The position numbers and the translations under genes were made by a program. DNA of 64,000 bases from Roseateles sp. YR242 (GTDB taxonomy: Bacteria; Pseudomonadota; Gammaproteobacteria; Burkholderiales; Burkholderiaceae_C): contig NZ_FOAV01000002.1 of NCBI RefSeq assembly GCF_900109745.1, positions 659,729 through 723,728 on the forward strand, read 5' to 3'. This document shows, piece by piece, positions 53,292 through 62,499 of this stretch (its first letter is position 1; each line of letters opens with the position of its first letter). The notes below the pieces were generated by a model. It had not been told where the DNA came from, searched no databases, and worked only from the letters and a program-made list of their open reading frames with translations.

Positions 53292-55781
53292 GTGTCCGTC
53301 ACCCAGTCCAAGCCTTCTTCACTGAAGGCGCTCACCGCCTACCGCCCGTTCTGGGCCAAGCGTTTCGGCCCGGCGCCGTTCCTGCCAATGTCTCGCGAAG
53401 AGATGACCCAGCTGGGCTGGGACAGCTGCGACATCATCATCGTCAGCGGCGATGCCTATGTGGACCACCCCAGCTTCGGCATGGCGGTGATCGGGCGCAC
53501 GCTGGAGGCGCAGGGCTTTCGCGTGGGCATCATCGCGCAGCCGGACTGGCAGTCGGCCGATCCGTTCCGCGCGCTGGGCAAGCCCAACCTGTTCTTCGGT
53601 GTGGCGGCCGGCAACATGGATTCGATGATCAACCACTACACGGCTGATCGCAAAATCCGCTCGGACGACGTCTACACCCCGGGTGGCCAGGCCGGCAGCC
53701 GGCCGGACCGCGCCACGCTGGTCTACACCCAGCGCTGCAAGGAAGCCTTCAAGGACGTGCCGGTGATCATCGGCGGCATCGAGGCCTCGTTGCGCCGCAT
53801 TGCTCACTACGACTACTGGCAGGACAAGGTCCGGCGCAGCATCCTGGTAGATTCCAAGGCGGACCTGCTGGTCTACGGAAACGCCGAACGCGCCATCATC
53901 GAGATCGCGCACCGCCTGGCGCAGAAGAAGCCCATCGAGTCGATCACCGACGTTCGTGGCACTGCGTTCATGCGCCGCCCGGACGACGCCACGCTGGACG
54001 GCTGGTTCGAGATCGACTCCACCGAGGTGGACGCCCCCGGCAAGGTCGAGGCCCTGATCAACCCCTACATGACCACCGAAGAGGTGGCCGCCGACCAGGG
54101 CACCGACTGCGCCAAGCAGCAGGAGCAGGCCTCGGGTGCCGCCCCCATCCAGGCGGGCATGCCCGAGGTCAAGACCATCCAGATCATCCGCAAGCCGATG
54201 GCCCGCACTGGCAGCGATGGCCGGGCACTCACCACGCCGCGGGACCGCACCGTCATCCGCCTGCCCGCTTACGAGCGGGTCAAGAGCGACCCGGTGCTCT
54301 ACGCCCATGCCAACCGCGTGCTGCACCTGGAGACCAACCCGGGCAACGCCCGCGCGCTGGTGCAACGCCACTCCTCCAGCGGCGTGGACCGGGATGTCTG
54401 GCTGAACCCGCCCCCCATCCCGCTGAGCACGGCGGAGATGGACCACGTCTTCGACCTGCCCTACGCCCGCAGCCCGCACCCCCGCTATGCCGACGAGAAC
54501 GGCAGCCACGATGCCGGCACCAAGATCCCGGCGTGGGAAATGATCCGCTTCTCGGTCAACATCATGCGCGGCTGCTTCGGTGGCTGCACCTTCTGCTCCA
54601 TCACCGAGCATGAAGGCCGGGTGATCCAGAGCCGCAGTGAAGACTCGGTCATCCGAGAAATCGAGGACATCCGCGACAAGGTCAAGGGCTTCACCGGCAT
54701 CATCTCGGACCTGGGCGGCCCCACGGCCAACATGTGGCACATCGGCTGCAAGAGCCCGGAGATCGAGGCGGCCTGCCGCAAGCCCAGCTGCGTCTACCCC
54801 GGCATCTGCCCCAACCTGCATACCGACCACGGCCCGCTGATCAAGCTCTACCGCCGTGCCCGCGCGCTGCGCGGTGTGAAGAAGATCCTGATCGGGTCGG
54901 GCCTGCGGTATGACCTGGCCATCGAGTCCCCGGAGTACATCCAGGAGTTGGTCACCCATCACGTGGGTGGCTACCTGAAGATCGCGCCGGAACACACCGA
55001 GGGCGGTCCGCTCTCGAAGATGATGAAGCCCGGCATCGGCACGTACGACCGTTTCAAGCAGCTCTTCGAGCAGGCCAGCGCGGCGGCCGGCAAGAAGCAG
55101 TTCCTGATCCCCTACTTCATTGCGGCCCACCCCGGCACGGCGGATGAGGACATGATGAACCTCGCCGTCTGGCTCAAGCGCAACGGCTTCCGCGCGGACC
55201 AGGTGCAGACCTTCTACCCCAGCCCCATGGCCACCGCCACGGCGATGTACCACTCGGGCAAGAACCCGCTGAAAAAGGTCACCCGCGACAGCGAGGCCGT
55301 CGATATCGTCAAGGGCGAGCGCCGCCGCCGGCTGCACAAGGCCTTCCTGCGTTATCACGACCCGAACAACTGGCCGCTGCTGCGCGAGGCGCTCAAGGAC
55401 ATGGGCCGTGCCGACCTGATCGGCAATGGCAAGCATCACCTGATCCCGACCTTCCAGCCGAGCACCGATGGCGGTTATGAGTCGGCCCGGCGCAAGAACT
55501 CAACAAACGCCGGCCAGAAGACCGCACCGAACAAACCACGGTCGGGTCAGATCCTGACCCAGCACACGGGTTTGCCGCCGCGGGAGACCGGTGCCGGCCG
55601 TAGCAAGCCGACATCGATGGCCGGTCAGGCGCCGCGTGCACAGGCGGCACGGGGCATCACCGGCACGAGCAGCACCACGGGCAAGCGTGGCGGGCCGGGG
55701 GGCCAACGTCCGGTGTCCACGACATCGGCGAAACCAGCCACACCCATGCGCAGTGGTATGGGCAAGCGAAGCCGGCCCTGA
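53292..55781 (+). CDS. YgiQ-family radical SAM protein
   Basis: 829 residues; the start is GTG 53292 (first residues [11 protein letters not shown]), since no ATG lies near the conserved region; an upstream TTG is possible. It opens with ITA-like [34 protein letters not shown], a YgiQ hallmark. The radical SAM cluster ligands are C428, C432 and C435 in [28 protein letters not shown] and [15 protein letters not shown] follow. A Lys/Arg/Gly/Thr-rich low-complexity tail of about 110 residues ends the protein. The substrate of YgiQ enzymes is not known to me. Confidence 0.93.
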   Translation: MSVTQSKPSSLKALTAYRPFWAKRFGPAPFLPMSREEMTQLGWDSCDIIIVSGDAYVDHPSFGMAVIGRTLEAQGFRVGIIAQPDWQSADPFRALGKPNLFFGVAAGNMDSMINHYTADRKIRSDDVYTPGGQAGSRPDRATLVYTQRCKEAFKDVPVIIGGIEASLRRIAHYDYWQDKVRRSILVDSKADLLVYGNAERAIIEIAHRLAQKKPIESITDVRGTAFMRRPDDATLDGWFEIDSTEVDAPGKVEALINPYMTTEEVAADQGTDCAKQQEQASGAAPIQAGMPEVKTIQIIRKPMARTGSDGRALTTPRDRTVIRLPAYERVKSDPVLYAHANRVLHLETNPGNARALVQRHSSSGVDRDVWLNPPPIPLSTAEMDHVFDLPYARSPHPRYADENGSHDAGTKIPAWEMIRFSVNIMRGCFGGCTFCSITEHEGRVIQSRSEDSVIREIEDIRDKVKGFTGIISDLGGPTANMWHIGCKSPEIEAACRKPSCVYPGICPNLHTDHGPLIKLYRRARALRGVKKILIGSGLRYDLAIESPEYIQELVTHHVGGYLKIAPEHTEGGPLSKMMKPGIGTYDRFKQLFEQASAAAGKKQFLIPYFIAAHPGTADEDMMNLAVWLKRNGFRADQVQTFYPSPMATATAMYHSGKNPLKKVTRDSEAVDIVKGERRRRLHKAFLRYHDPNNWPLLREALKDMGRADLIGNGKHHLIPTFQPSTDGGYESARRKNSTNAGQKTAPNKPRSGQILTQHTGLPPRETGAGRSKPTSMAGQAPRAQAARGITGTSSTTGKRGGPGGQRPVSTTSAKPATPMRSGMGKRSRP

Positions 55782-55837
55782 GCCTGTCGCCAGGGCCTGA
55801 GTCCGGGCGCCTGAACCGCTGAACGCTGAATCGGCGC

Positions 55838-56194
55838 TCAGCGCGGATGGGCGGGGGACTCGGCCTCATCGGGCCGGGTCGCGTGCGCCGGCCGCATCCA
55901 GCGCCACACGCGTCGCGCCAGCGAGAGCCAGGCCCACACCCGGGCCACCTTGCCGGGCCGCTTGAACAGTTTCAACAGCCCCAGCAAGCCGCCGAGCCCA
56001 CCCAGGGCACTGGCGGCTCGCCAGCCCACCGGCAGGCTGCGCAGCAGCCGCCAGAGGCCATAACCGCGGTCCGCCCAGCGCAGGGGCTGCTCCATGGCGC
56101 GAACATCCTGCGCCAGCTGCACACGCAGCTCCGCACTGCGCAACTGCAACTCCATTTGGCGCAGCTTCAGGCGCTGCTGCATGTCGCGCCACAT
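55838..56194 (-). CDS. Small basic YqjK-like protein
   Basis: 118 residues. A helical N-terminus (MQQRLKLRQMELQLRSAELRVQLAQDVRAME) is followed by a short hydrophobic Gly/Leu segment and an Arg/Trp-rich tail. Size, basic character and gene order (start overlapping the stop of the YqjE-like gene as TGATG) fit the YqjK position of the E. coli yqjDEK operon. Sequence similarity is weak by eye, so this is a positional call. Confidence 0.55.
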   Translation of the reverse strand: MWRDMQQRLKLRQMELQLRSAELRVQLAQDVRAMEQPLRWADRGYGLWRLLRSLPVGWRAASALGGLGGLLGLLKLFKRPGKVARVWAWLSLARRVWRWMRPAHATRPDEAESPAHPR

Positions 56195-56577
56195 CAGCGG
56201 CCCTCCGTGTCGCCCAGCGCTCGGCTGTCACGTGCAAGCTCGGCCAGGCTGGCGCCAAAGGGCTGGCCATCGGCCAACTGGCGCTTGGCCCACTGCCAGC
56301 TCAGCAGCGCCGCCAGCAGCAACAGCAGCCCCAGGGCCAGACCCAGCGGCGCCCGCCAGGCCTCCGGCACCCACAGCAGCGCAGAAAACACCAGCATCAG
56401 CAAGGCGGCCACACCCAGCAGCAGCGCCAGCAACAGGCCGGCCAGCGCGGCAAAAAGCCGCAATAACTGCGCCTGAAGCTCCACGCCCACCAGTTCCAGA
56501 CGGACGCGGGCCAGCGACAACGCATGCGCCGCCATGCGGCGCAAACGGTCGGCCAGATTCACCTCCTGCGAATCCAT
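56194..56577 (-). CDS. Phage-holin-family / YqjE-like membrane protein
   Basis: 127 residues from ATG 56577, behind AGGAGG. Cytoplasmic helix (about 5-35, LADRLRRMAAHALSLARVRLELVG), then two strong transmembrane helices (about 40-66 and 74-95) and a charged tail. This is the layout of the YqjE/phage-holin superfamily III proteins, inner-membrane proteins linked to stress in enterics. The YqjK-like gene overlaps its stop. Confidence 0.8.
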   Translation of the reverse strand: MDSQEVNLADRLRRMAAHALSLARVRLELVGVELQAQLLRLFAALAGLLLALLLGVAALLMLVFSALLWVPEAWRAPLGLALGLLLLLAALLSWQWAKRQLADGQPFGASLAELARDSRALGDTEGR

Positions 56578-56725
56578 GTGACTTCCTCCTCCTCGACGCC
56601 GGGACGCTACCACCGAATCGGGGGAAACGATGGCGTACAAGCCACATCCCGGGCAGAGGCTTGGGCTACAGTCAACAAAACGTCTTTTGCGCCGCCGCGC
56701 ACGGGCGTCACGACAAGGTCCCTCA

Positions 56726-58993
56726 ATGTCTGATCGCCAGCATTCGTCGAGCTCTGCCGTCGTCGAGGACGACGACGTGCTGCAGTTCCTGGACGACCAT
56801 GACCCCGCCCGGGAAGGGCCCGCCGCCGGTCAGCCATGGCGGGTGCTGATCGTGGACGATGACACGGATGTGCACAAGGCCACCGAGCTGGCCATGCAAG
56901 GCCTGGCCGTGGAAGGCCTGCCGCTGAGCTTCCTGCATGCCCGGTCCGCGACCGAGGCGCGCCGCCTGCTGGCACAGGAGCCCGACATCGCCGTGGTGCT
57001 GCTGGACGTGGTCATGGAGTCCGACGACGCCGGCCTTCAGCTCGTGCGGCATATCCGCGATGAACTGCGGCTCAAGGCCGTGCGCATCGTGCTGCGCACC
57101 GGGCAGCCGGGCTACGCGCCCGAAATCGAGACGGTCCAGACCTACGACATCAACGACTACAAGACCAAGTCGGAACTCACCCGCACCCGTCTCTACACGG
57201 TGCTCACCGCCGCCATCCGCTCCTACCGCCAGATCCGCGCGCTGGAAGCCAGCCGGGAAGGCATGGAGATGATCGTGGAGGCCAGCGCCGAGCTGGGCCG
57301 GCTGCGTGGGTTGCAAGGTTTTGCCGAAGGCGTCATCACGCTGCTCAGCGCGCTGCTGAGCACCCTGCCCGACGGGCTGGTATGTGTGCAGAGCGAAACC
57401 GACCCCAGCGGCGACGCGCGTGTCATCGCCGCTGCCGGGCAGTACAGCTCGCTGGTCAACCGCCCCCTGCGGCACATCCCGATGCAACGGGTGCGGCAGC
57501 TGCTGGAACGTTGCCTGGCGCAGGGTGAACATGTGCATGAAGATGGCTGCACCGCCATGTACTTCGGGCTGCCAGATGGCCGCGCGATGACGGTGCTGCT
57601 GGAAATTCCGCGCGCGCTCGACGACCTCGACCAGCAACTGCTGCGGGCCTTCAGCTCCAACATCGCGGCCGGTTTCGAGAACGTGGTGCTCTATGGCCAG
57701 CTCTCCGATCAGGCCTACAACGACCCGTTGCTGCAGTTGCCCAACCGCACCCGTTTCATCGAGGTGCTGGAACACAACCTGAAGTCGCCGGACGGCATCA
57801 CGCTGGCGCTGATTGACCTGGACGACTTCGCCGACATCAATGATGCCTTCGGCCATCGCTTCGGCGACCAGGTGCTGCAGGCGGTGACGCTGCGCATGGC
57901 GCAGCAGTTGGGCCACAACACCGCCATGGCGCGCATTTCGTCCAACGCCTTCGGCCTGCTCGGGCCGGAGGAGCTGGTGAATGGCGACCGTATCGCCGAA
58001 CTGTTCAACGACCCCTTCACCGTCTCCGACGAGCGGCTGCAGCTCAGCGCCACCACCGGCCTGGTTCGGCTGGCCGAATCCCGGGCGCTGGGCTCCGAGC
58101 TGCTGCTGGACGCGCAGATTGCGCTCAAGCGGGCCAAGGCCCAGAACCGGGGCGCGTCACAGTATTTCCACGCCGAAATGGGCGTTGATGCGCGAGAGCG
58201 CTTCAAGCTGCTCAAGGGGTTGCGGGCGAGCTTCGAGGAGCGGCGGCTCTTCGTGGTCTATCAGCCGCAGGTGGAGTTGCAGACGCAGCGCGTCATCGGT
58301 GCCGAAGCCCTGCTGCGCTGGCGCACGGCTGAGGGCCAGTTCGTGCCGCCGGACCAGTTCATTCCACTGGCCGAGCAGTCCGGGCTGATCGTCCCGATCG
58401 GTGAATTCGTGCTGAGGACGGCCTGCTTCCAGATCGCCCAGCTGCGGCGCAATGGCTTCAGCGACTTCCGGGTGGCGGTCAACATCTCGTTGGCGCAGTT
58501 CCGGCATCACGGCTTCATTGACTCGCTGCGCCGCGCATTGACGGATGCGGAGATCCCCGGGGCCGCGTTGGAGCTGGAGATCACCGAATCCATGGCGATG
58601 GAAGAAGTGTCCACGGTGATGCGGGTGCTGGCGGATATCCGCAGCACCGGCGCGACCGTGGCGATTGATGACTTCGGCACCGGCTTCTCATCCCTGAGCC
58701 AACTGCGGCGCCTGGATGTGGAGCGGCTGAAGATCGACCGCGCCTTTGTGCATGAGGCGCAGAGCAGTGCCGCGGGCGCCACCATCGCTCAACTGGTGGT
58801 CAACCTGGGCTGTAGCCTGGGCATGCGCGTGGTGGCGGAGGGCATCGAAACCGAAGAACAGCGCCAGCACCTGTTGGCGCTGGGCTGCCATGAGGGGCAG
58901 GGCTGGCTGTTTGCCAGGCCCATGCCAGCCGACCAGCTGGAAGACTGGCTGCGAGACCACCAGGGTGGCCTCACCCCTGCGTCAGGCCCGTGA
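56726..58993 (+). CDS. REC-DUF3369-GGDEF(degenerate)-EAL phosphodiesterase
   Basis: 755 residues from ATG 56726. Receiver domain 38-160 with phospho-acceptor D94 (VVLLDVVMESDDAG) and K146. A DUF3369-like GAF-type domain (about 175-325) follows; this pairing is typical of such regulators. The GGDEF domain (330-480) has ISSNAFGLL where GGDEF belongs (405-409), so it is inactive as a cyclase. The EAL domain (490-745) is intact: GAEALLRW (E527), DDFGTGFSSL (648-657), KIDRAF and VAEGIETE. It should degrade c-di-GMP when phosphorylated. It sits between the two halves of a yqjDEK-like group, on the other strand. Confidence 0.93.
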   Translation: MSDRQHSSSSAVVEDDDVLQFLDDHDPAREGPAAGQPWRVLIVDDDTDVHKATELAMQGLAVEGLPLSFLHARSATEARRLLAQEPDIAVVLLDVVMESDDAGLQLVRHIRDELRLKAVRIVLRTGQPGYAPEIETVQTYDINDYKTKSELTRTRLYTVLTAAIRSYRQIRALEASREGMEMIVEASAELGRLRGLQGFAEGVITLLSALLSTLPDGLVCVQSETDPSGDARVIAAAGQYSSLVNRPLRHIPMQRVRQLLERCLAQGEHVHEDGCTAMYFGLPDGRAMTVLLEIPRALDDLDQQLLRAFSSNIAAGFENVVLYGQLSDQAYNDPLLQLPNRTRFIEVLEHNLKSPDGITLALIDLDDFADINDAFGHRFGDQVLQAVTLRMAQQLGHNTAMARISSNAFGLLGPEELVNGDRIAELFNDPFTVSDERLQLSATTGLVRLAESRALGSELLLDAQIALKRAKAQNRGASQYFHAEMGVDARERFKLLKGLRASFEERRLFVVYQPQVELQTQRVIGAEALLRWRTAEGQFVPPDQFIPLAEQSGLIVPIGEFVLRTACFQIAQLRRNGFSDFRVAVNISLAQFRHHGFIDSLRRALTDAEIPGAALELEITESMAMEEVSTVMRVLADIRSTGATVAIDDFGTGFSSLSQLRRLDVERLKIDRAFVHEAQSSAAGATIAQLVVNLGCSLGMRVVAEGIETEEQRQHLLALGCHEGQGWLFARPMPADQLEDWLRDHQGGLTPASGP

Positions 58994-59007
58994 TGTCAGG
59001 CCAATGA

Positions 59008-59310
59008 TCAGCGGCGGCTGATCAGCAGGCCCAGCAACAGGCCCACACCGGCAGCGACGCCGATGGATTCCCAGGGGTTGGTGTGGACGTATTCGTCCGT
59101 GGCCTTGCCGGCGGCCTTGGCGCGGTCGATGGCGGCCGACTGGAAGTCGCCCAGGCTGCCCTTGGCGCGGTCCAGGGTGGCCTGCACACGGGCGCGCAGC
59201 TCGGACGCGGTGGCGCTGGTCTGGTCGGACGTGGCGCGCAGCAGGGATTCAGCATCGGTCACCACCTGATGCAGGTCCGCCAACAAGCGGTCGGAAGGGT
59301 TCTTGGCCAT
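59008..59310 (-). CDS. YqjD/ElaB-type DUF883 protein
   Basis: 100 residues. An amphipathic helical body (LLADLHQVVTDAESLL, ELRARVQATLDRAKGSL) ends in YVHTNPWESIGVAAGVGLLLGLLISRR, the defining C-terminal membrane anchor of the DUF883 family. These proteins bind ribosomes at the inner membrane in stationary phase in E. coli. Downstream on the same strand, past the EAL gene, lie yqjE- and yqjK-like genes. Confidence 0.93.
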   Translation of the reverse strand: MAKNPSDRLLADLHQVVTDAESLLRATSDQTSATASELRARVQATLDRAKGSLGDFQSAAIDRAKAAGKATDEYVHTNPWESIGVAAGVGLLLGLLISRR

Positions 59311-59433
59311 GCTTTTCTCCTGTTCGTTGAGTTGATGTTGCAGAGATCCCGATAGGGTTTTTACGTCGGTACGGCTGCTGGCATCAAGTGATGCAAGGTA
59401 ACCGACCCTGCCGCGCGGTCATCTCCCGCTCGG

Positions 59434-59712
59434 TCATTGATTTAGATCATCCAATGTGGCGATGTCGCGGACGAGAAAGTAGCCCTCTCTTTGCTCGCCC
59501 GTCACCCGCAACACCTGTCCCTCCAAAGCCTCCAGGACCGGATCACGGATGGGATGCCCGCCATGGCGGCGAAGCAGCACCCGTTGCCCGTCCTCGAGTT
59601 CCATCAGCAGCGCATGCCTTTCACTCTTGCTGCCCTGGTCGATGCAATCACGCACCAGCCGGCCCTGCAAGCAGGGTCGGCCGTCCTGGCCGGGAGGGAA
59701 CTCAGCGGGCAT
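59434..59712 (-). CDS. Small protein coupled to the C25 protease gene
   Basis: 92 residues. Its ATG (59712-59710) lies 11 bases inside the protease gene, so translation is coupled. The sequence is beta-rich (HALLMELEDGQRVLLRRHGGHP, LEGQVLRVTGEQREGYFLVRDI) and could be an OB-like barrel; the family is not recognised. The genetic coupling suggests a partner or inhibitor of the protease. Confidence 0.7.
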   Translation of the reverse strand: MPAEFPPGQDGRPCLQGRLVRDCIDQGSKSERHALLMELEDGQRVLLRRHGGHPIRDPVLEALEGQVLRVTGEQREGYFLVRDIATLDDLNQ

Positions 59713-61192
59713 GCATGCGCCTCACATGCAGGAGCGACCCGTCCTGCTCGGTCACGATCAGCGCCAGCAGGCGCCCCGCGTTCCATCCCTTGTAAACATG
59801 GATCAGCCGCTGCCCCGGAGCGCCGTCCACCACGTAGCTGATGCGGCTGCAGCTCGCGGCCTTGAGGCCCGATTCACGCAGCATTGGCTCGATGGCGGAC
59901 AGCACCGTCCGGGACGGCGACAGTTCACTGGACTTCAGGCGGGGCAAGGCACGTGCCAGGTAGCGGCCCTCACGTTCCAGTTTTTCCCGGCGCAGCCCGC
60001 GCACGCCGCGGTCCTGCACGGAGGCAAAGGCCTTGCGGAAGGCCCGGGTGCGGGCAAGCGCATGGCTGACAAAGCACACCGGCTGCAGTGAGGGGTCGCC
60101 CAGCAGGTAGAACTGACCGAGCGTCTTGAGGTCCATCGGGTCCAGATGGGTGCGCTCGCCGGCGAATTTCTGGCGGGCTTCCAGCAGCGCGCGGCCGGTG
60201 GAGGCGCCCGCGAGTACACGTTGCAGGAAATATTGGCAGAGCAGGTCGGCGGAGCCGTTGCCTTCACTGGGGCCGTAGGCGATGGTGGTGCTGCCCAGGA
60301 ACGCGGTGGCGCCGTCGGCCAGGTAACGCAAGGCCATGGGCCACTGGCCGTCGGCGAGGGCCGGGTCGAAGAGCTGGGCACCGTAGCAGCACTCGGCGGC
60401 GATCACGGTGCCGGCGGAGATGCGGTCGCGAATCAGGGCCGAGCGGTGCGAAACCGGAAAGTCCTCCCCTTGCTGGCCGTAGTACTCCGGCATGTCCTTC
60501 TGGCCATGGCAGTTGATGAAGTGCATGCGCGGAGCCAGGTCGGCCTTGGTCCAGCGCGGGCCCTCGGGCGGGGAGAGATGGAGGTGGTCCGCATGGCCGA
60601 AGGTGTTGGTGAGGCTCTGGCGAGTGGAGGCCTGCCAGACCTCGGCGGAGAGGCTGAAGCTCTCCAGGTAGTCCTCGCGGGGCAGCGCCTTGTGGCGGGC
60701 GGCCGCCCGGATGAGCCGCAGCAGCAGATCGGGCTTGTGGCTGCCGGCCAAGTCAGGCAGGCGGCCCACGACACGCGTGGGGCCCAGGAAGCGGTTGGGG
60801 TCGGTGCTGTAGGCGGCGTCGCAGGCGTAGGGGAGGTCACTGGGCACCGCGGGGTCGCTGTCACCCAGGTCTCCGCCATGGGCGGCGTTGCGCAGCGGCA
60901 CCATGGGCAGCACATCGGGGCCACCGAGCAGCACGATGTAGTGGGGTGCCCGGGCGGTGACCAACGCGTCGATCGCCCGCTTGAGCTGGCGGGCGTCGGG
61001 GTGTTCCGGCACGGGCGTGGCGCCGATGGCCTTCATCGGGGTGCTCATGTCGATGGCCAGCAGCTGCGTCTCGACGCCGCGTCGCCGATCGGCGGCCACC
61101 AGCTGTTGCAGCGCGGCCTCGATGCGGGCGAGGCCCTCGGCGCGGTATTTGGCACGCAGGCTGCCTCGATGCAGAACGATGTATTTGTCCAT
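59702..61192 (-). CDS. C25 (gingipain-like, caspase-fold) cysteine protease
   Basis: 496 residues from ATG 61192 with GGGAG upstream; long extensions of the same frame to 61876 are antisense to another gene. Clan CD marks: DVLPMVPLRN, TRVVGRLPDLAG, catalytic H229 in RMHFINCHGQKD, and the Cys pair C268/C269 in IAAECCYGAQLF (C268 fits C-x-x-G). Then RYLADGATAFLGSTTIAYG and a helix with ALLEARQKFAGE. There is no signal peptide, unlike secreted gingipains, so it should act inside the cell. A C-terminal domain of about 110 residues after 385 is not recognised. Co-transcribed with the 92-residue gene and divergent from an unknown gene. Confidence 0.83.
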   Translation of the reverse strand: MDKYIVLHRGSLRAKYRAEGLARIEAALQQLVAADRRRGVETQLLAIDMSTPMKAIGATPVPEHPDARQLKRAIDALVTARAPHYIVLLGGPDVLPMVPLRNAAHGGDLGDSDPAVPSDLPYACDAAYSTDPNRFLGPTRVVGRLPDLAGSHKPDLLLRLIRAAARHKALPREDYLESFSLSAEVWQASTRQSLTNTFGHADHLHLSPPEGPRWTKADLAPRMHFINCHGQKDMPEYYGQQGEDFPVSHRSALIRDRISAGTVIAAECCYGAQLFDPALADGQWPMALRYLADGATAFLGSTTIAYGPSEGNGSADLLCQYFLQRVLAGASTGRALLEARQKFAGERTHLDPMDLKTLGQFYLLGDPSLQPVCFVSHALARTRAFRKAFASVQDRGVRGLRREKLEREGRYLARALPRLKSSELSPSRTVLSAIEPMLRESGLKAASCSRISYVVDGAPGQRLIHVYKGWNAGRLLALIVTEQDGSLLHVRRMHAR

Positions 61193-61273
61193 GTAGTCTC
61201 CCTTTGCCTGATGGGCCATGCCGGTCCGCGATTGTGGACAGGGTGGGCCGGTGCCGCAACGCACAAACAGCGC

Positions 61274-61819
61274 ATGGGTCACGGCGCCGTCATCAAGCCT
61301 GCATGGTTGGTGCGCAAGATTCAGGGCGCCATGCAAGTACCTCGCAAGACCGATCTCGCCAAACAGCTGCTCGCGCCGGGGCAGCGGCAACTGGCGCCCG
61401 CGCTGCGCGCGCTGCTCATCATCGTGGACGGCAAACGTGACGCGGCCGAGTTGCGCCGCCTCGGCCACGGGCTGGGGTTGGGCGAAAACAGCGTGCAGTT
61501 GCTGGCGGAGAAAGGATTGATCGAGCTGCCCACACCGCTGGAGGACCCACGCAGCAGGGAGCGGGCCCTGCAGGTTCAGCAGGCGCAGCAGGCCAAGGCG
61601 GCACGTCGCCTGGTGAATGCCAAGTTCTTTGCGCTGGATCTGGTCACCCGCATGCTGGCCGGCCGGGAGGCCGACCTGCGCAACCGCGCCCGCGAGGCCG
61701 ACACCCACAGCCGGTTCATGGAATGGGTGGACCTGTGCTGCGAGCGCATCGAAGAGCATTCCGACGCGGACCGGGCGGCGATGTTCCGGGAACGGGTGGA
61801 CGGGGCCATGCGGGGCTAG
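61274..61819 (+). CDS. Winged-helix-like protein of unknown function, divergent from the protease
   Basis: 181 residues from ATG 61274; a start at 61331 (MQVPRKTDLAKQLL) gives 162 residues, and neither has a good ribosome site. The N-terminal part (ALLIIVDGKRDAAELRRLGHGLGLGENSVQLLAEKGLIELP) resembles a small helix-turn-helix repeat seen in many Burkholderiales proteins. The rest is a helical domain (NAKFFALDLVTRMLAGREADLRNRAREAD). It could regulate the protease genes, whose start is 81 bases away. Confidence 0.6.
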   Translation: MGHGAVIKPAWLVRKIQGAMQVPRKTDLAKQLLAPGQRQLAPALRALLIIVDGKRDAAELRRLGHGLGLGENSVQLLAEKGLIELPTPLEDPRSRERALQVQQAQQAKAARRLVNAKFFALDLVTRMLAGREADLRNRAREADTHSRFMEWVDLCCERIEEHSDADRAAMFRERVDGAMRG

Positions 61820-61871
61820 GGAACCTCGGCTCGCGGGAGTATGCAAGGGGTTCCCCAAGGTGCGCACACCT

Positions 61872-61911
61872 TGCAACGGCGATTGCGGTCTGGCAACGGC
61901 GATTGCGGTCT
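61872..61911. repeat. 20-base tandem duplication
   Basis: GCAACGGCGATTGCGGTCT at 61873-61891 is repeated exactly at 61893-61911, separated by one base. A near copy (one mismatch in 17 bases) lies at 52240-52256. It ends about 20 bases upstream of the next gene's ATG, so it may overlap the promoter. Confidence 0.85.
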
Positions 61912-61931
61912 AACATCCGGCCGCTCCCGCC

Positions 61932-62450
61932 ATGATCGCCATATTTACGATGTCATCGTCCCTCCCGCCCGCCCAATCCTTTCGTTCACAGTTCTACCCC
62001 GTCATTCGAATTTGCGTGTGGGTCACTGTGGCGCTGCTGGCGCTGGAGCTGGCACTGGAGACCTGGGCCCAGCTGCGCACCGAGCGGTTCCCCGACGTCA
62101 CGGGCTGGCTCGGCGCCGTTGTACTGCCCCTGGCAGGCGGTGCAGTGCTGGCGGTGATCAACGTGCTGGTCGTGCTGGCTTTTCCGGTCAAGGTGCTGCC
62201 TCAAGCGCTGCATTGCTACAACTTCTGGGGCATCTACCGCTCCGTGAAGTGGGGCGACATCGTGTCAGTCAAACCGGCCTCCATCATGGGCCTGCGCTAC
62301 CTGCATGTGAGCATCCCCGCCCACTCACAACCATTGACCGTGCCGCTGTGGCTGCGCGACATGCCTGGCTTCATCACCGCCGTCGAGACCCACGCCGGGG
62401 TATCCAACCCGCTGGCACAAGCGCTGCGACAAGCCACCGAAACAACGTAA
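61932..62450 (+). CDS. Two-helix membrane protein with PH-like C-terminal domain
   Basis: 172 residues from ATG 61932; ATG 61950 is possible. Two hydrophobic helices (about 25-43 and 61-85) are followed by a beta-rich tail (NFWGIYRSVKWGDIVSVKPASIMGLRYLHVSI) that resembles small bacterial PH-like domains. No family named. The acyltransferase gene follows after 49 bases. Confidence 0.65.
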   Translation: MIAIFTMSSSLPPAQSFRSQFYPVIRICVWVTVALLALELALETWAQLRTERFPDVTGWLGAVVLPLAGGAVLAVINVLVVLAFPVKVLPQALHCYNFWGIYRSVKWGDIVSVKPASIMGLRYLHVSIPAHSQPLTVPLWLRDMPGFITAVETHAGVSNPLAQALRQATETT

Positions 62451-62499
62451 CCCGCCTGCAGCACCACAAAGCCAGGCGGGCCCGATAACATCCGCGCGG

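Noticed and set aside
59434..59712. Bacterial gasdermin next to a caspase-like protease
   Set aside because: The protein has only 92 residues, no palmitoylatable N-terminal Cys and no hydrophobic pore-forming strands; gasdermins are about 250 residues or more.
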